Shown: positions 39,909 through 48,602 of the stretch, piece by piece
How the letters are laid out: the number at the start of each line of letters is the position of its first letter
Numbering within the stretch: the first letter of the stretch is position 1
Assembly (NCBI GenBank): GCA_037200385.1
Contig: JBBCGL010000001.1
Coordinates: 2,108,001 to 2,172,000 of the forward strand
Length of the DNA stretch: 64,000 nucleotides
Direction of reading: 5' to 3'
Origin: Rhizomicrobium sp.
Lineage (GTDB): Bacteria > Pseudomonadota > Alphaproteobacteria > Micropepsales > Micropepsaceae
Position numbers and translations under genes: made by a program
Notes under the pieces: generated by a model
Database searches by the model: none
What the model saw: only the letters and a program-made list of their open reading frames with translations
What the model was told of the DNA's origin: nothing

Positions 39909-41515
39909 TATGTATTCTCGCGGGTCGCTGGGACCGGCTTCTGCGGCACGCCCAGAAGCGGCGCAATGCGCGAAATCACGCGGCCGGCGAGCGGCGCGGC
40001 GGTCGAGCCGGCGAGCGCGATTCCGCCGGTTTCCTTGGTGCCGTGCGGCGTGTCCAGCAGCACGAAGACAATGTAGCGGGGATCCTCGATCGGAAACGCC
40101 GCGAGGAACGACGTCACCAGGACATGGTGCTGGTAACCATGGCCGTCCTCGCGCGGCTTTTCGGCCGAGCCGGTCTTGCCGCCGACGTCATAGCCGAGGA
40201 TGTCGGCCTTGCGGCCGGTGCCGTTGGTCACGACATAGCGCAGCAGATCGCGCATTTTCGCGCTGGTGCCGGGCTTGAGCACCTGCGCGCCGCGGGCGTC
40301 GGCGGGATGTTTGAGGAAGGTCGGCGTAATCCGGCGCCCGCCATTCACCACGATGGCGGCGGCCGCGACGTAGGAGAGCGGCGCCACCGAGATGCCGTGG
40401 CCGAAGCCGATCGTCGCGGTCTCGATGGTTCCCCAATGCGCCGGCGATGGGTAGAGCGGCCGGGCGAATTCGGGCAGCTCGGTGCGCAGCGTGTGGAGGA
40501 TGCCGAGGCTGTCGAGGAATTCGCGCTGCCGCGTGCCGCCGGAGCGGAGAGCGATCTGCGCCGTGCCGATATTGGACGAATGGGCGAGGATGTCGCGCGC
40601 CGTATAGGTGGCCGGCATCGCTTCCGCTTCGTGGATCGTATACTTGCCGATCTTGAAGCCATTGCCGATGCGGAAGACCTCGTCCGGCGTCGTCGTGTGG
40701 TCCTCGGTCGCCAGCGCGAAGGACAGCACCTTGAACACCGAGCCGAGCTCGTAGCGGTCGCCCGCCATGATGTTCTTGTCGCTGTCGTCGCCCTTGAAAT
40801 GCCGGTCGTTGGGATCGAAATTCGGGACCGACACCATCGCGAGCACTTCGCCGGTGTCCACATTCATCACGATGCCGCCGGCCTTCACGGCGCGGAAGGT
40901 CTTGCGCGCCGCCTCGACCTCGCTGGCCAGGATGAATTGCACCCGCATGTCGACCGCGAGCTGGACCGGCTCGGACGGCGCGGTGCGCAGCTGGGTGTCG
41001 AGGCCGCCTTCGAGGCCGGACTGGCCGTTGCCGTCCGGATCGGTGACGCCCAGCAGCTGCGCGGCCGCGCGGCCGTCGGGGTAATAGCGCTTGGTGTTCG
41101 GTTCGAATTCCAGGCCCGGCAGGCCCAGATGCATCACCTTGTCCTGGACGTCCGGGGTCAGCTGGCGCGCCACGAGGACATAAGGGTGCTTGGTGTTGTC
41201 GAAGGCCGCCCGCAGGCGGCGCGCGTCGGTGCCGGTGAGGCCGGCGAGGTCGCGCGCGGCCTCGTCCTTGTCATAGAGGGCGTGCGGCAGGACGTAGAGA
41301 TCCATCACGGGGAGGTCGCGGGCGAGAAGCTCGCCATTGCGATCGACGAAGTCCGCGCGCGCGAAGACCGCGTTGTCGGTGACGGCGCCGCCGGCGAGCC
41401 GTGCCTTGAACAACGTGACGTCGACGAGGCGGACGCCGATCAGCGCGAAGGCCACGACGCAGAGGATTGCACCGATCACGATGCGCCGCTGATAGATCGT
41501 CGGGGCCTGGGTCAT
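39908..41515 (-). CDS. ftsI: Septal transpeptidase PBP3/FtsI
   Basis: A 535-residue class B penicillin-binding protein that cross-links septal peptidoglycan. A short cytoplasmic tail and one membrane helix (~12-30) are followed by the PBP dimerisation domain and the transpeptidase domain. Catalytic motifs are SVFK with Ser259 and Lys262, SSN at 313-315, and KTG at 447-449. It is an essential partner of FtsW. Confidence 0.97.
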   Translation of the reverse strand: MTQAPTIYQRRIVIGAILCVVAFALIGVRLVDVTLFKARLAGGAVTDNAVFARADFVDRNGELLARDLPVMDLYVLPHALYDKDEAARDLAGLTGTDARRLRAAFDNTKHPYVLVARQLTPDVQDKVMHLGLPGLEFEPNTKRYYPDGRAAAQLLGVTDPDGNGQSGLEGGLDTQLRTAPSEPVQLAVDMRVQFILASEVEAARKTFRAVKAGGIVMNVDTGEVLAMVSVPNFDPNDRHFKGDDSDKNIMAGDRYELGSVFKVLSFALATEDHTTTPDEVFRIGNGFKIGKYTIHEAEAMPATYTARDILAHSSNIGTAQIALRSGGTRQREFLDSLGILHTLRTELPEFARPLYPSPAHWGTIETATIGFGHGISVAPLSYVAAAAIVVNGGRRITPTFLKHPADARGAQVLKPGTSAKMRDLLRYVVTNGTGRKADILGYDVGGKTGSAEKPREDGHGYQHHVLVTSFLAAFPIEDPRYIVFVLLDTPHGTKETGGIALAGSTAAPLAGRVISRIAPLLGVPQKPVPATRENT

Positions 41516-41522
41516 GCGCAGC

Positions 41523-41873
41523 TCAGAATCTCGTATCGGTCGCCGGTGTCTGGATTGCGGCCTGGCGGATCGGCGTGTCGCTGAGCGGCGCCTCGTCGCC
41601 GCGGCGCGGCAGCGCCTCGAACGAGGACAGCTGCACGCTCGGCGCGCCGCTGATGCCCAGATGGTTCTCGGCCAGCGCCTGGATGCGCTCGGGGCGCGCG
41701 ACGCGCTCCCATTCGGTTTCGAGAACGCTCATATGCGCCTGCTCGGCGGCGATCTGCTGGTTGACGTTGACGAGCTCGACACGCGCGACGCGCGTGCGCT
41801 CGGAGACGTGGTAGAGCGCGAGGATCGACAGGCCGACCAGGGCCACGCAGAGAGTGTTGAGAACGCGAACCAT
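41523..41873 (-). CDS. ftsL: Cell-division protein FtsL
   Basis: A 116-residue bitopic protein with one membrane helix (~4-22) and a periplasmic coiled coil (VARVELVNVNQQIAAEQAHM). PERIQALAENHLG ends the conserved part. The Pro/Thr-rich tail is divergent. The family is recognised by size, topology and position between rsmH and ftsI. Confidence 0.9.
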   Translation of the reverse strand: MVRVLNTLCVALVGLSILALYHVSERTRVARVELVNVNQQIAAEQAHMSVLETEWERVARPERIQALAENHLGISGAPSVQLSSFEALPRRGDEAPLSDTPIRQAAIQTPATDTRF

Positions 41874-41885
41874 ATCGAAGCCTCC

Positions 41886-42800
41886 TTAAGCCGCCAGACG
41901 CTGGGCGGCACGCAGATGCGCCGAACGGGCGCGAGGGTTGGCATTGATCTCGGTTTCGGACGGACTGAGCGGACGTGAGGTCAGAAGCTTGAACGGCGCG
42001 TTCGCGGCGTGACGGGCGTCGGGCGCATGGCGCGAGGCGTTGGGGGCCGAGGTGCTGCGGGCCGAAAGGAAGCGCTTCACCATGCGGTCTTCCAGGCTGT
42101 GGAACGCGACGACCACGAGGCGGCCTTGCGGTGCCAGCGTGTCGACCGAGGCTTCGAGCGCCCGCTCGAGCTCGCCGAGCTCGTCGTTCACATGGATGCG
42201 CAGCGCCTGGAAGGTACGGGTGGCGGGATGGATCGCAAAGCGCGCGGCGGCGGGACCCTGTGCCGTCTTCACGATCTCGGCGAGCTGCGCGGTGCCTTCG
42301 ACGGGACGCCCGGCGACGATGGCACGCGCGATGCGGCGGGCGTTGCGCTCCTCGCCGAGACGGGCGATCACGCCGGCGAGCGTTTTCTCGTCCGCCGTGT
42401 TCACGAAATCGGCGGCGCTTTCGCCGTCGCGGCTCATGCGCATGTCGAGCGGCCCGTCCTTGGCGAAGGAGAAGCCGCGCTCGGGCTCGTCGAACTGGAA
42501 GGACGAGACGCCGAGATCGAGCACGATGCCGTCGGTGCGCGCGCCGTCCAGATAGGAGGCGAGCTGCGAGAACTCGCCCTGCACCAGCGTGAGGCGTCCG
42601 GCGAAGCGCTCGACCAGCGCCTGGCCGCGGGCGATGGCGTCGGGGTCGCGGTCGATGCCGAGCACGCGGCAATCGGCGGCTTCGAGGATCGCGCGGGTGT
42701 AGCCGCCGCCGCCGAAGGTGCCGTCGACATAGTGCTCGCCATCCCGGGGCGCCAGCATCCGCAGGACTTCGTCGAGCATCACGGGGAGATGGCCGCTCAT
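41886..42800 (-). CDS. rsmH: 16S rRNA m4C1402 methyltransferase
   Basis: A 304-residue SAM-dependent enzyme modifying 16S rRNA. The SAM loop is [34 protein letters not shown] and [16 protein letters not shown] are hallmark motifs. It overlaps mraZ by four bases, the standard start of dcw operons. Confidence 0.97.
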   Translation of the reverse strand: MSGHLPVMLDEVLRMLAPRDGEHYVDGTFGGGGYTRAILEAADCRVLGIDRDPDAIARGQALVERFAGRLTLVQGEFSQLASYLDGARTDGIVLDLGVSSFQFDEPERGFSFAKDGPLDMRMSRDGESAADFVNTADEKTLAGVIARLGEERNARRIARAIVAGRPVEGTAQLAEIVKTAQGPAAARFAIHPATRTFQALRIHVNDELGELERALEASVDTLAPQGRLVVVAFHSLEDRMVKRFLSARSTSAPNASRHAPDARHAANAPFKLLTSRPLSPSETEINANPRARSAHLRAAQRLAA

Positions 42801-43258
42801 GCGCCGCCCTCCTTCGCCGCTTCGAACTTCGCCTTCATGCGGGCGACGCTTTCGGCCTCGACCGCGGCATAGGCATCGGCGTCCCAGATCTTGAACTTCT
42901 GGCCCATGCCGACGATGGCGACGCGGTCCTTGAGACCGGCATGCGCGATCATCGCGTCGGGCAGGCGGACGCGGCCGCCATCGTCGGCGGGAAGCAATTG
43001 GGTGCGGGCGATGATCGCCATCGCCATGTCGTCATGCGCCGGCGAGAGGAAGGGATCGAGCGCGGCGAGCCGCGCGCTCAGACCGTCCATCGCGACCTGG
43101 CCGAAGCCTTCGAGCGCCGCATCGACAAAGGAGGGGTAGAGATAGACACCGGCCGTGTTCTGGGCGGCGAGGACCTGCCGGAAGGTCGCAGGGATGCAGA
43201 CGCGCCCTTTGCTATCGAGCGACCCCATCACCGTCGACATGAACGGCAGGCTGGTCAT
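42797..43258 (-). CDS. mraZ: Transcriptional regulator MraZ
   Basis: A 153-residue DNA-binding protein with two AbrB-like (SpoVT) half-domains; [17 protein letters not shown] opens the first. In other bacteria it represses its own dcw promoter by binding repeated TGGGN boxes. Such boxes are present 60-84 bases upstream here. It is the first gene of the cluster. Confidence 0.96.
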   Translation of the reverse strand: MTSLPFMSTVMGSLDSKGRVCIPATFRQVLAAQNTAGVYLYPSFVDAALEGFGQVAMDGLSARLAALDPFLSPAHDDMAMAIIARTQLLPADDGGRVRLPDAMIAHAGLKDRVAIVGMGQKFKIWDADAYAAVEAESVARMKAKFEAAKEGGA

Positions 43259-43317
43259 AAACGCGCATCCCCTCGTCCGAAGGGGCTTTGCGGCGGGATG
43301 ACCTAATACAAAGCCTC

Positions 43318-43358
43318 TGGGACAGTCTGGGATAGCATGGGATGTGAACGGTAGTCAA
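43318..43358 (-). promoter_or_regulatory. dcw promoter with predicted MraZ operator
   Basis: Three TGGGA pentamers at 43318-43322, 43328-43332 and 43338-43342 (plus-strand reading) are separated by exactly five bases, the known MraZ site architecture. On the minus strand a -35 TTGACT (43353-43358) is followed, after 17 bases, by CTATCC (43330-43335) as -10. The boxes overlap the -10 region, which fits autorepression of the whole cluster. Confidence 0.7.
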
Positions 43359-43499
43359 CCAAAAAGCCGTGCAAAATGAGGGACTTGGCGTCTACCCGTA
43401 GAATCCCCTCGTCAAGCTGTAGTGTCTGCGGAACAAAACCAAAACGTGTAAACCCTATGGTCACCCCGGTAAACGAAAGCTTAACGCCGAGCATCGGAA

Positions 43500-43736
43500 T
43501 TATATCCTAGTGGAATTTATGCCTATCTGGTCCTTCCAATGCCGTCGGTGAGGTTCCGCGCTCTCGTTTTCAATCCGTGCCAGCAAGGCTTTCGCGCTCC
43601 TGCGAAAGGCGGCGATGCGACGCCGCAGCAGGCGCGCCTGGGCGTCGCGTCGGCCATGCTTTCGCGCATTGCGGTTGCCGAGTGGCGCGCCCAGCTTTGG
43701 TTGCCAGACATCGTCGGGACGCAAGGCCTTGATCAT
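43500..43736 (-). CDS. Small GNRNAxKHG-motif protein
   Basis: A 78-residue basic protein with the string LGAPLGNRNARKHG near residue 16, followed by an Arg-rich helix. The GAPxGNxNAxKHG motif occurs in many small proteins of unknown function in Alphaproteobacteria and phages. Its ATG forms an ATGA overlap with the stop of 43733..44221. It may bind nucleic acid; function unknown. Confidence 0.65.
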   Translation of the reverse strand: MIKALRPDDVWQPKLGAPLGNRNARKHGRRDAQARLLRRRIAAFRRSAKALLARIENESAEPHRRHWKDQIGINSTRI

Positions 43737-44221
43737 TGTTTGCCAGCCTCCGCCTTTTTTCGCGCGTCGAGGATCTTGTGGGCTTCGACGACATCGGCGA
43801 ACCGGCGATCTTCGCTGAGCGGTGTGGACCGCAGCGTCGCAACGGATTGCGCCACATGGGCGCCGGTATGGGCGCATTCCAGCGCGACGCGCATGAAGGC
43901 CAAGCGATCCTGCGGATCGGAGGACTGCGCGAGGCAGCGATAGGCGACCTCGCTCATCAGGAAATGGCATTCGCCGATCAACGTGTTCAGCCAGGCTTCG
44001 GTGTCCTGTGGCGCGGCGGGCTTGCGGTGGAGCGTCCAGGGATCCTCTTCGGGCAGCGGACGCGCGGGGATGCGAAGGGTGGGCTGCTGCGGCAGCGCCG
44101 GCGCTTCGGGGATGACGGCGCGGCGCGGCCCCGGCGCAGGAGAATTTTCGGTCGGGCGCGCCTTCCATTCTGATTGTCCGCCAGCGATGCGCTCCAACGC
44201 GGTCTTCACGGGATCTGTCAT
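43733..44221 (-). CDS. Hypothetical protein paired with the GNRNAxKHG protein
   Basis: A 162-residue protein. Its first ~65 residues are Pro-rich and probably disordered. The second half is a helical bundle with several Cys and His residues (for example GECHFLMSEVAYRCLAQ and LECAHTGAHVAQSVA). The ATG at 44221 follows GGAGAGGAAG. It is transcribed away from the DUF1810 gene and coupled to the next small gene. I do not recognise the family. Confidence 0.65.
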   Translation of the reverse strand: MTDPVKTALERIAGGQSEWKARPTENSPAPGPRRAVIPEAPALPQQPTLRIPARPLPEEDPWTLHRKPAAPQDTEAWLNTLIGECHFLMSEVAYRCLAQSSDPQDRLAFMRVALECAHTGAHVAQSVATLRSTPLSEDRRFADVVEAHKILDARKKAEAGKQ

Positions 44222-44309
44222 GCTCTTCCTCTCCAAATCCCAGAAATAGGCTTAAATACCTTTATTTCAAGAGGCTGTAGGAAAATTATTTCCGTGCGAT
44301 AGTCTCTGC

Positions 44310-44756
44310 ATGTCCGAGCCCTCTTTCGACCTCGAACGCTTCGTGACGGCCCAGGCGCCGGTCATCGCCCGCGTCCACGCCGAACTGGAAGCCGGCGCCA
44401 AGCGCAGCCACTGGATGTGGTTCGTGTTTCCGCAGATCGCGGGATTGGGTTTCAGCGCGATGGCGCAACGCTACGCGATCGGCTCGCTCGACGAGGCGCG
44501 CGCCTATCTGGCGCATCCGGTGCTCGGGCCACGGCTCAAGGCCTGCACCGAGCTCGTCCTCTCGGTCGAAAGCCGCGATGCGCATGCGATCTTCGGCAGC
44601 CCGGACGACCTCAAATTCCGCTCGTCGATGACGCTGTTCGCATGCGCGGCACCGCAGGAACCGGTGTTCCGCGCGGCCCTGACGAAATATTTCGCCGGCG
44701 TCGAGGATGCGGCAACACGCGCAAAACTTGCCGAGCCGCGACGACACCCGCGCTAA
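44310..44756 (+). CDS. DUF1810 family protein
   Basis: A 148-residue protein of the DUF1810 (calpastatin-like) family, recognised by FDLERFVTAQ at the start and SHWMWFVFPQIAGLG at 33-47, followed by YAIGSLDEARAYLAHPVLG. Small cytoplasmic domain, biochemical role not established. It stands alone with an AT-rich upstream region and precedes a PAS-domain gene. Confidence 0.85.
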   Translation: MSEPSFDLERFVTAQAPVIARVHAELEAGAKRSHWMWFVFPQIAGLGFSAMAQRYAIGSLDEARAYLAHPVLGPRLKACTELVLSVESRDAHAIFGSPDDLKFRSSMTLFACAAPQEPVFRAALTKYFAGVEDAATRAKLAEPRRHPR

Positions 44757-44817
44757 CAAAGCATTAGCGGTTTGCCCCTAGCCTCGCCCGCGTCGCGCGG
44801 TGAGAGTCTTCGAGGCG

Positions 44818-45378
44818 ATGAAACCGGTCAGCAAACGAGCCGCCGCACAGGTCCTTGCAGGCCTTGCCTTGGAACCGGACAACCGCGTCCTGGCCGATCA
44901 CTGGCTCTCGCTATGGACCGGCGATGCCCTGCCGCCCCGCGCCAAGCTCGATCCCAGGCAGATCAAGCCGTTCCTGCCGAACCTGCTGCTGTTCGAAGTC
45001 GTGCCCGACAAGAGCGTCGTCATCCGCCTGGCCGGCACGCGCTATCGCCGCGCCCTCAACACCGAACTCACCGGCCAGGACTGGATCGCGCTGGCGCCGG
45101 AGCATTATCGCGCCGAGCGGCTGCGCATCATCTCGGCCATCGCGCGCGGCGCGATCGGCGTCGGGCACCGGCGCGTGCCGCTGACGCATGGCGCGGATTA
45201 TGTCTGCGAAGAGATCCTGCTGCCCTTCGCGCCGGAATGCGGCGATACCCATCCGGTGCTGGTGCATGTCAACTGGAAGGCGGAGGAGTTCGTGCAGATC
45301 CGCTCGACGCAAAAAGCGCTCGGCGATCCGCTCGATTTCCGAATCTGCGCGCTCCACGAAGAAAAGGCCGCGGTATAG
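44818..45378 (+). CDS. PAS-domain (PAS_5 family) protein
   Basis: A 186-residue protein of the PAS_5 family common in Alphaproteobacteria. The typical start is DHWLSLWTGDALPPRAKLDP, followed by IKPFLPNLLLFEV and RLAGTRYRRAL. PAS_5 proteins are thought to sense small ligands or redox; the ligand is unknown here. I prefer the ATG at 44818 over a GTG at 44800. No output domain is attached. It precedes the dehydrogenase gene by 29 bases. Confidence 0.8.
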   Translation: MKPVSKRAAAQVLAGLALEPDNRVLADHWLSLWTGDALPPRAKLDPRQIKPFLPNLLLFEVVPDKSVVIRLAGTRYRRALNTELTGQDWIALAPEHYRAERLRIISAIARGAIGVGHRRVPLTHGADYVCEEILLPFAPECGDTHPVLVHVNWKAEEFVQIRSTQKALGDPLDFRICALHEEKAAV

Positions 45379-45407
45379 TCCCGTCGCAGCGACGCAGAGG
45401 CCATGCC

Positions 45408-46280
45408 ATGAAAATCGGAGTGATCGGACTGGGCGCGATGGGCGCCGGGATCGCAGGCAGCCTGCTGCGCGCCGGACACGCGGTCACCGTGTGGAACCGC
45501 TCGCCCGAGCCGGTCCAGGCGCTGGTCGCCAAAGGCGCGACGGCGGCGAAGGCGCCCGAAGAAGCGCTGGGCGGCGAGGTGCTGGTCTCGATGCTCGCCA
45601 ATGACGCGGCGATCCGCGGCGTCGGGCTCGACGGCGCCTTGCTGGACCATGCGGCCACGGGCCTGATCCATTGCAACATGGCGACGGTGTCGCTGGCGCT
45701 GGCCCGCGAACTCGCGCCGGCGCATGCGGCCCGCGGGCTCGGCTATGTCGCGGCGCCGGTGTTCGGACGCCCCGGCGTCGCGGCGGAGGGTCAGCTTCTG
45801 GTGGTCGCGGCCGGCGCCGCCGATGCCGTCGCGCGGCTGCAGCCGCTGTTCGCGGCGGTCGGGCGCCGCGTCGAGATCGTCGGCACAAAGCCGGAGCAGG
45901 CGAACCTGTTCAAGATCGCCGGCAATTTCCTCATCGTCTCGGTCGTCGAGACGCTGGGCGAGGCCTTCGCGCTGCTGCGCAAGGGCGGCGGCGACCATGC
46001 GCAGTTCCAGGAGATCATGGCGTCGACGTTGTTCGCGTCGCCGATCTATCAGGGCTACGGCAAGCTGATCGTCAGCGAGGCGTTCGAGCCGCCGGGCTTC
46101 CGGCTGGTGCTCGGCCTGAAGGACGTGAACCTGGCGCGCGATGCCGCCGCGGAGCTGGGCGCGACCTTGCCGCTGGGCGATTTGATGCGGACGCATCTGG
46201 ATGAGGCGGTCGCGGCGGGCTGGAGCGAGAAGGACCTGACGGCCGTGACGGCGCTGATCGCACAGAAGGCGGGACTATAG
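45408..46280 (+). CDS. Beta-hydroxyacid dehydrogenase (HIBADH family)
   Basis: A 290-residue NAD(P)-dependent oxidoreductase. The Rossmann motif GVIGLGAMGAGIAGSLL opens the protein and VWNRSPEP follows. The catalytic lysine lies in NLFKIAGNFL (~167), and the substrate loop normally DAPVSGG reads AAPVFGRPG. That change, and GLKDVNLARDAA in the C-terminal domain, are closer to the GLYR/NPAC-like subfamily than to classic 3-hydroxyisobutyrate dehydrogenase. Substrate unknown. It ends 7 bases before the convergent thiD stop. Confidence 0.85.
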   Translation: MKIGVIGLGAMGAGIAGSLLRAGHAVTVWNRSPEPVQALVAKGATAAKAPEEALGGEVLVSMLANDAAIRGVGLDGALLDHAATGLIHCNMATVSLALARELAPAHAARGLGYVAAPVFGRPGVAAEGQLLVVAAGAADAVARLQPLFAAVGRRVEIVGTKPEQANLFKIAGNFLIVSVVETLGEAFALLRKGGGDHAQFQEIMASTLFASPIYQGYGKLIVSEAFEPPGFRLVLGLKDVNLARDAAAELGATLPLGDLMRTHLDEAVAAGWSEKDLTAVTALIAQKAGL

Positions 46281-46287
46281 GACGTCC

Positions 46288-47088
46288 TCAGGCCAGGAGA
46301 TTGAGCGGACCGTTGCCGGCGCCGAAGCCGGGGGCCGTGGCGATGGCGCGCTGCACGAAGGCATGGGCGCGGGCCACCGCGTCGGCGAGCGCCAGCCCCT
46401 CGCCCAGGCCGCAGGCGATGGCGGAGGACAGCGCGCAGCCCGTGCCGTGGGTGTGGCGCGTGTCGCGGCGCGGCGCGGCGAAGCTTTGCGGCGCGGCGTC
46501 GTGCGTGAAGAGAAGATCGCTGAGCGTGGCGCCGGCGGCATGACCGCCCTTCAGCAGCACGGCGGCGGGGCCCAGCGACAGCAGATGCCGCCCCGCACGC
46601 TGCAGGTCGTCCGGCGTCCGCAGGGCGAAACCGCACAGACGCTCGGCTTCCGGGATGTTGGGCGTGACGAGCGCGGCGCGCGGGAAGAGATCGGTCTTGA
46701 GGACTGCGACGACCGCATCGTCGGCGAACACGGCGCCGCGCGTGGCCGTCAGCACGGGATCGACGACGAGCGGGATGCCGTGCGCGTGCCGCGCGAGCGC
46801 GGCGGCGACGGCGCGCGCGACCGCCGCCGTGCCCAGCATGCCGATCTTGATCGCATCGGCGCCGATGTCGGTGAGGCAGCGCACGATCTGCTCGGCGACG
46901 ACCTCGGGCGGAACGGGATGGATCGCGCCGATGCCGGTGGTGTCCTGCGCGGTGATGGCGGTGATCGCCGTCATCGCATAGGCGCCCAAGGCCGACGCGG
47001 TCTTGATGTCCGCCTGGATGCCTGCGCCGCCGGAGGAGTCCGAGCCGGCGATGCTGAGGAAGCGGATGGGTTTCGCGGTCGTTTGAAT
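46288..47088 (-). CDS. thiD: Hydroxymethylpyrimidine/phosphomethylpyrimidine kinase, apparent ATT start
   Basis: A 266-residue thiamine-pathway kinase that phosphorylates HMP and HMP-phosphate. The substrate loop SIAGSDSSGGAGIQADIKT and the later THGTGCALSSA (anion hole) are typical. The conserved N-terminus is in frame but has no ATG, GTG or TTG before it. An in-frame TGA lies eight codons upstream of the best candidate, an ATT at 47086-47088 preceded by GGGGAAAG. The resulting length equals that of E. coli ThiD. A palindromic repeat sits 20 bases upstream and may have displaced the original start. Starting at the first internal TTG would delete the substrate loop. Confidence 0.85.
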   Translation of the reverse strand: MQTTAKPIRFLSIAGSDSSGGAGIQADIKTASALGAYAMTAITAITAQDTTGIGAIHPVPPEVVAEQIVRCLTDIGADAIKIGMLGTAAVARAVAAALARHAHGIPLVVDPVLTATRGAVFADDAVVAVLKTDLFPRAALVTPNIPEAERLCGFALRTPDDLQRAGRHLLSLGPAAVLLKGGHAAGATLSDLLFTHDAAPQSFAAPRRDTRHTHGTGCALSSAIACGLGEGLALADAVARAHAFVQRAIATAPGFGAGNGPLNLLA

Positions 47089-47108
47089 TTTCTTTCCCCA
47101 GCTATGCT

Positions 47109-47156
47109 GTCATCCCCGGCCGAGTGCCGCGAAAGTATCGCTCAGCCGGGGATGAC
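47109..47156. repeat. Palindromic interspersed repeat, copy C (48 bp)
   Basis: A short member of the family with GTCATCCCCGGC and GCCGGGGATGAC ends and only a small centre. It fills the gap between glmM (stop 47170) and thiD (start 47088) on the minus strand and could end or attenuate the glmM transcript. Confidence 0.8.
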
Positions 47157-47169
47157 AATGTCGCCGCGA

Positions 47170-48516
47170 CTAGGCCGCCACTTCCTGGATCGCGCTCACG
47201 ATGTCGTTCACCACAGAACGGACCAGCGTCTCGTCGTCGCCTTCGGCCATCACGCGGATCACCGGCTCGGTGCCCGACTTGCGCACCAGCAGGCGGCCGG
47301 AGCCGTTGAGACGCGCCTCGCCGTCCTTGATGCATTCGGCGACGCGGGCATTGGCGAGCGGCGAGCCCCTCTGGAAGCGCACGCTTTCGAGGACCTGCGG
47401 CATCGCGTCGAACAGATGCGCCGCCTGGCTGGCCGGCTTGCCCTCGGCCGCGAGCACCGCGAGGACCTGGAGCGCGGCGATCAGGCCGTCGCCGGTCGGC
47501 GAGATGTCGCTGAGCACGATATGGCCGGACTGCTCGCCGCCGACATTGTAGCCGCCCTTGGTCATCTGCTCGATGACGTAACGGTCGCCGACCGCGGCGC
47601 GCGCGAGGTTGAGGCCGAGCGATTTCAGGTAGCGGTCGAGCCCGGCATTCGACATCACCGTGCCGACCACGCCGCCGCCCTTGAGCTTGCCACGCGCCGA
47701 CCACGACTTGCCGATCAGCGCGAGCACCTGGTCGCCGTCGATGACGCGGCCGCGTTCGTCCGACATCACGACGCGGTCGGCATCGCCGTCCAGCGCGATA
47801 CCGAAATTGGCGCGCATCTCGCGCACCTTGGCCGACATCGCCTCGGTCGAGGTCGAGCCGCAGCCCGAATTGATGTTGAAGCCGTCGGGCGCCACGCCGA
47901 TCGGGATGATCTCGGCGCCGAGCTCCCACAGCACTTCGGGCGCGACCTTGTAGGCGGCGCCGTTGGCGCAGTCGATCACGATGCGCAGCCCCTCGAGCGT
48001 GAGGTCGGAGGGGAAGGTGCGCTTGGCGAATTCGATGTAGCGCGCCTGGGCGTCGTCGATGCGCTTGGCGCGGCCGAGCTTGGGCGAGGTGGCAAGGCCG
48101 GTGTCGAAACCGTTGTCCATCAGCGCCTCGATCGCGGCCTCATGCTCGTCGGAGAGCTTGCGGCCGTCGGGACCGAAGAACTTGATGCCGTTGTCCTGGT
48201 ACTGATTGTGCGAGGCGGTGATCATCACCCCCATGTCGGCGCGCAGGCTGCGCGTCAGCATCGCGACGGCCGGCGTCGGCAGCGGACCGAACTGGAAGAC
48301 GTCCATGCCCACCGAGGTGAAGCCCGCGACCAGCGCGGATTCGATCATGTAGCCGGAGAGCCGCGTGTCCTTGCCGATCACCACGCGATGGCGGTGGTCG
48401 CCGCGGGTGAAGATGCGGCCCGCGGCCATGCCGGCGCGCATGGCGACGGCTGCGGTCATCGCACCGGAATTGGCGCGCCCGCGAATGCCGTCCGTGCCGA
48501 AATATTTCCGGCTCAT
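47170..48516 (-). CDS. glmM: Phosphoglucosamine mutase
   Basis: A 448-residue enzyme converting glucosamine-6-P to glucosamine-1-P for UDP-GlcNAc synthesis. The N-terminal [10 protein letters not shown], the phosphoserine loop [13 protein letters not shown], the metal loop ALDGDADRV and the substrate loop GGEQSGHIV are all present. The ATG at 48516 follows GGGGAG; a TTG two codons earlier is possible. It directly follows folP, the same order as the sul2-glmM remnant known on resistance elements. Confidence 0.97.
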   Translation of the reverse strand: MSRKYFGTDGIRGRANSGAMTAAVAMRAGMAAGRIFTRGDHRHRVVIGKDTRLSGYMIESALVAGFTSVGMDVFQFGPLPTPAVAMLTRSLRADMGVMITASHNQYQDNGIKFFGPDGRKLSDEHEAAIEALMDNGFDTGLATSPKLGRAKRIDDAQARYIEFAKRTFPSDLTLEGLRIVIDCANGAAYKVAPEVLWELGAEIIPIGVAPDGFNINSGCGSTSTEAMSAKVREMRANFGIALDGDADRVVMSDERGRVIDGDQVLALIGKSWSARGKLKGGGVVGTVMSNAGLDRYLKSLGLNLARAAVGDRYVIEQMTKGGYNVGGEQSGHIVLSDISPTGDGLIAALQVLAVLAAEGKPASQAAHLFDAMPQVLESVRFQRGSPLANARVAECIKDGEARLNGSGRLLVRKSGTEPVIRVMAEGDDETLVRSVVNDIVSAIQEVAA

Positions 48517-48602
48517 GCTCAAAGCTCCCCATGGGTCAGGATGGTTTTACCAGCATTCTGGCAGCCCGGAGCGCAACAATTATTAACAGATGCGACAAGG
48601 GG

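Noticed and set aside
43303-43494. 63-codon minus-strand frame upstream of mraZ
   Set aside because: It covers the predicted promoter and MraZ boxes, has no ribosome-binding site and no recognisable protein features.
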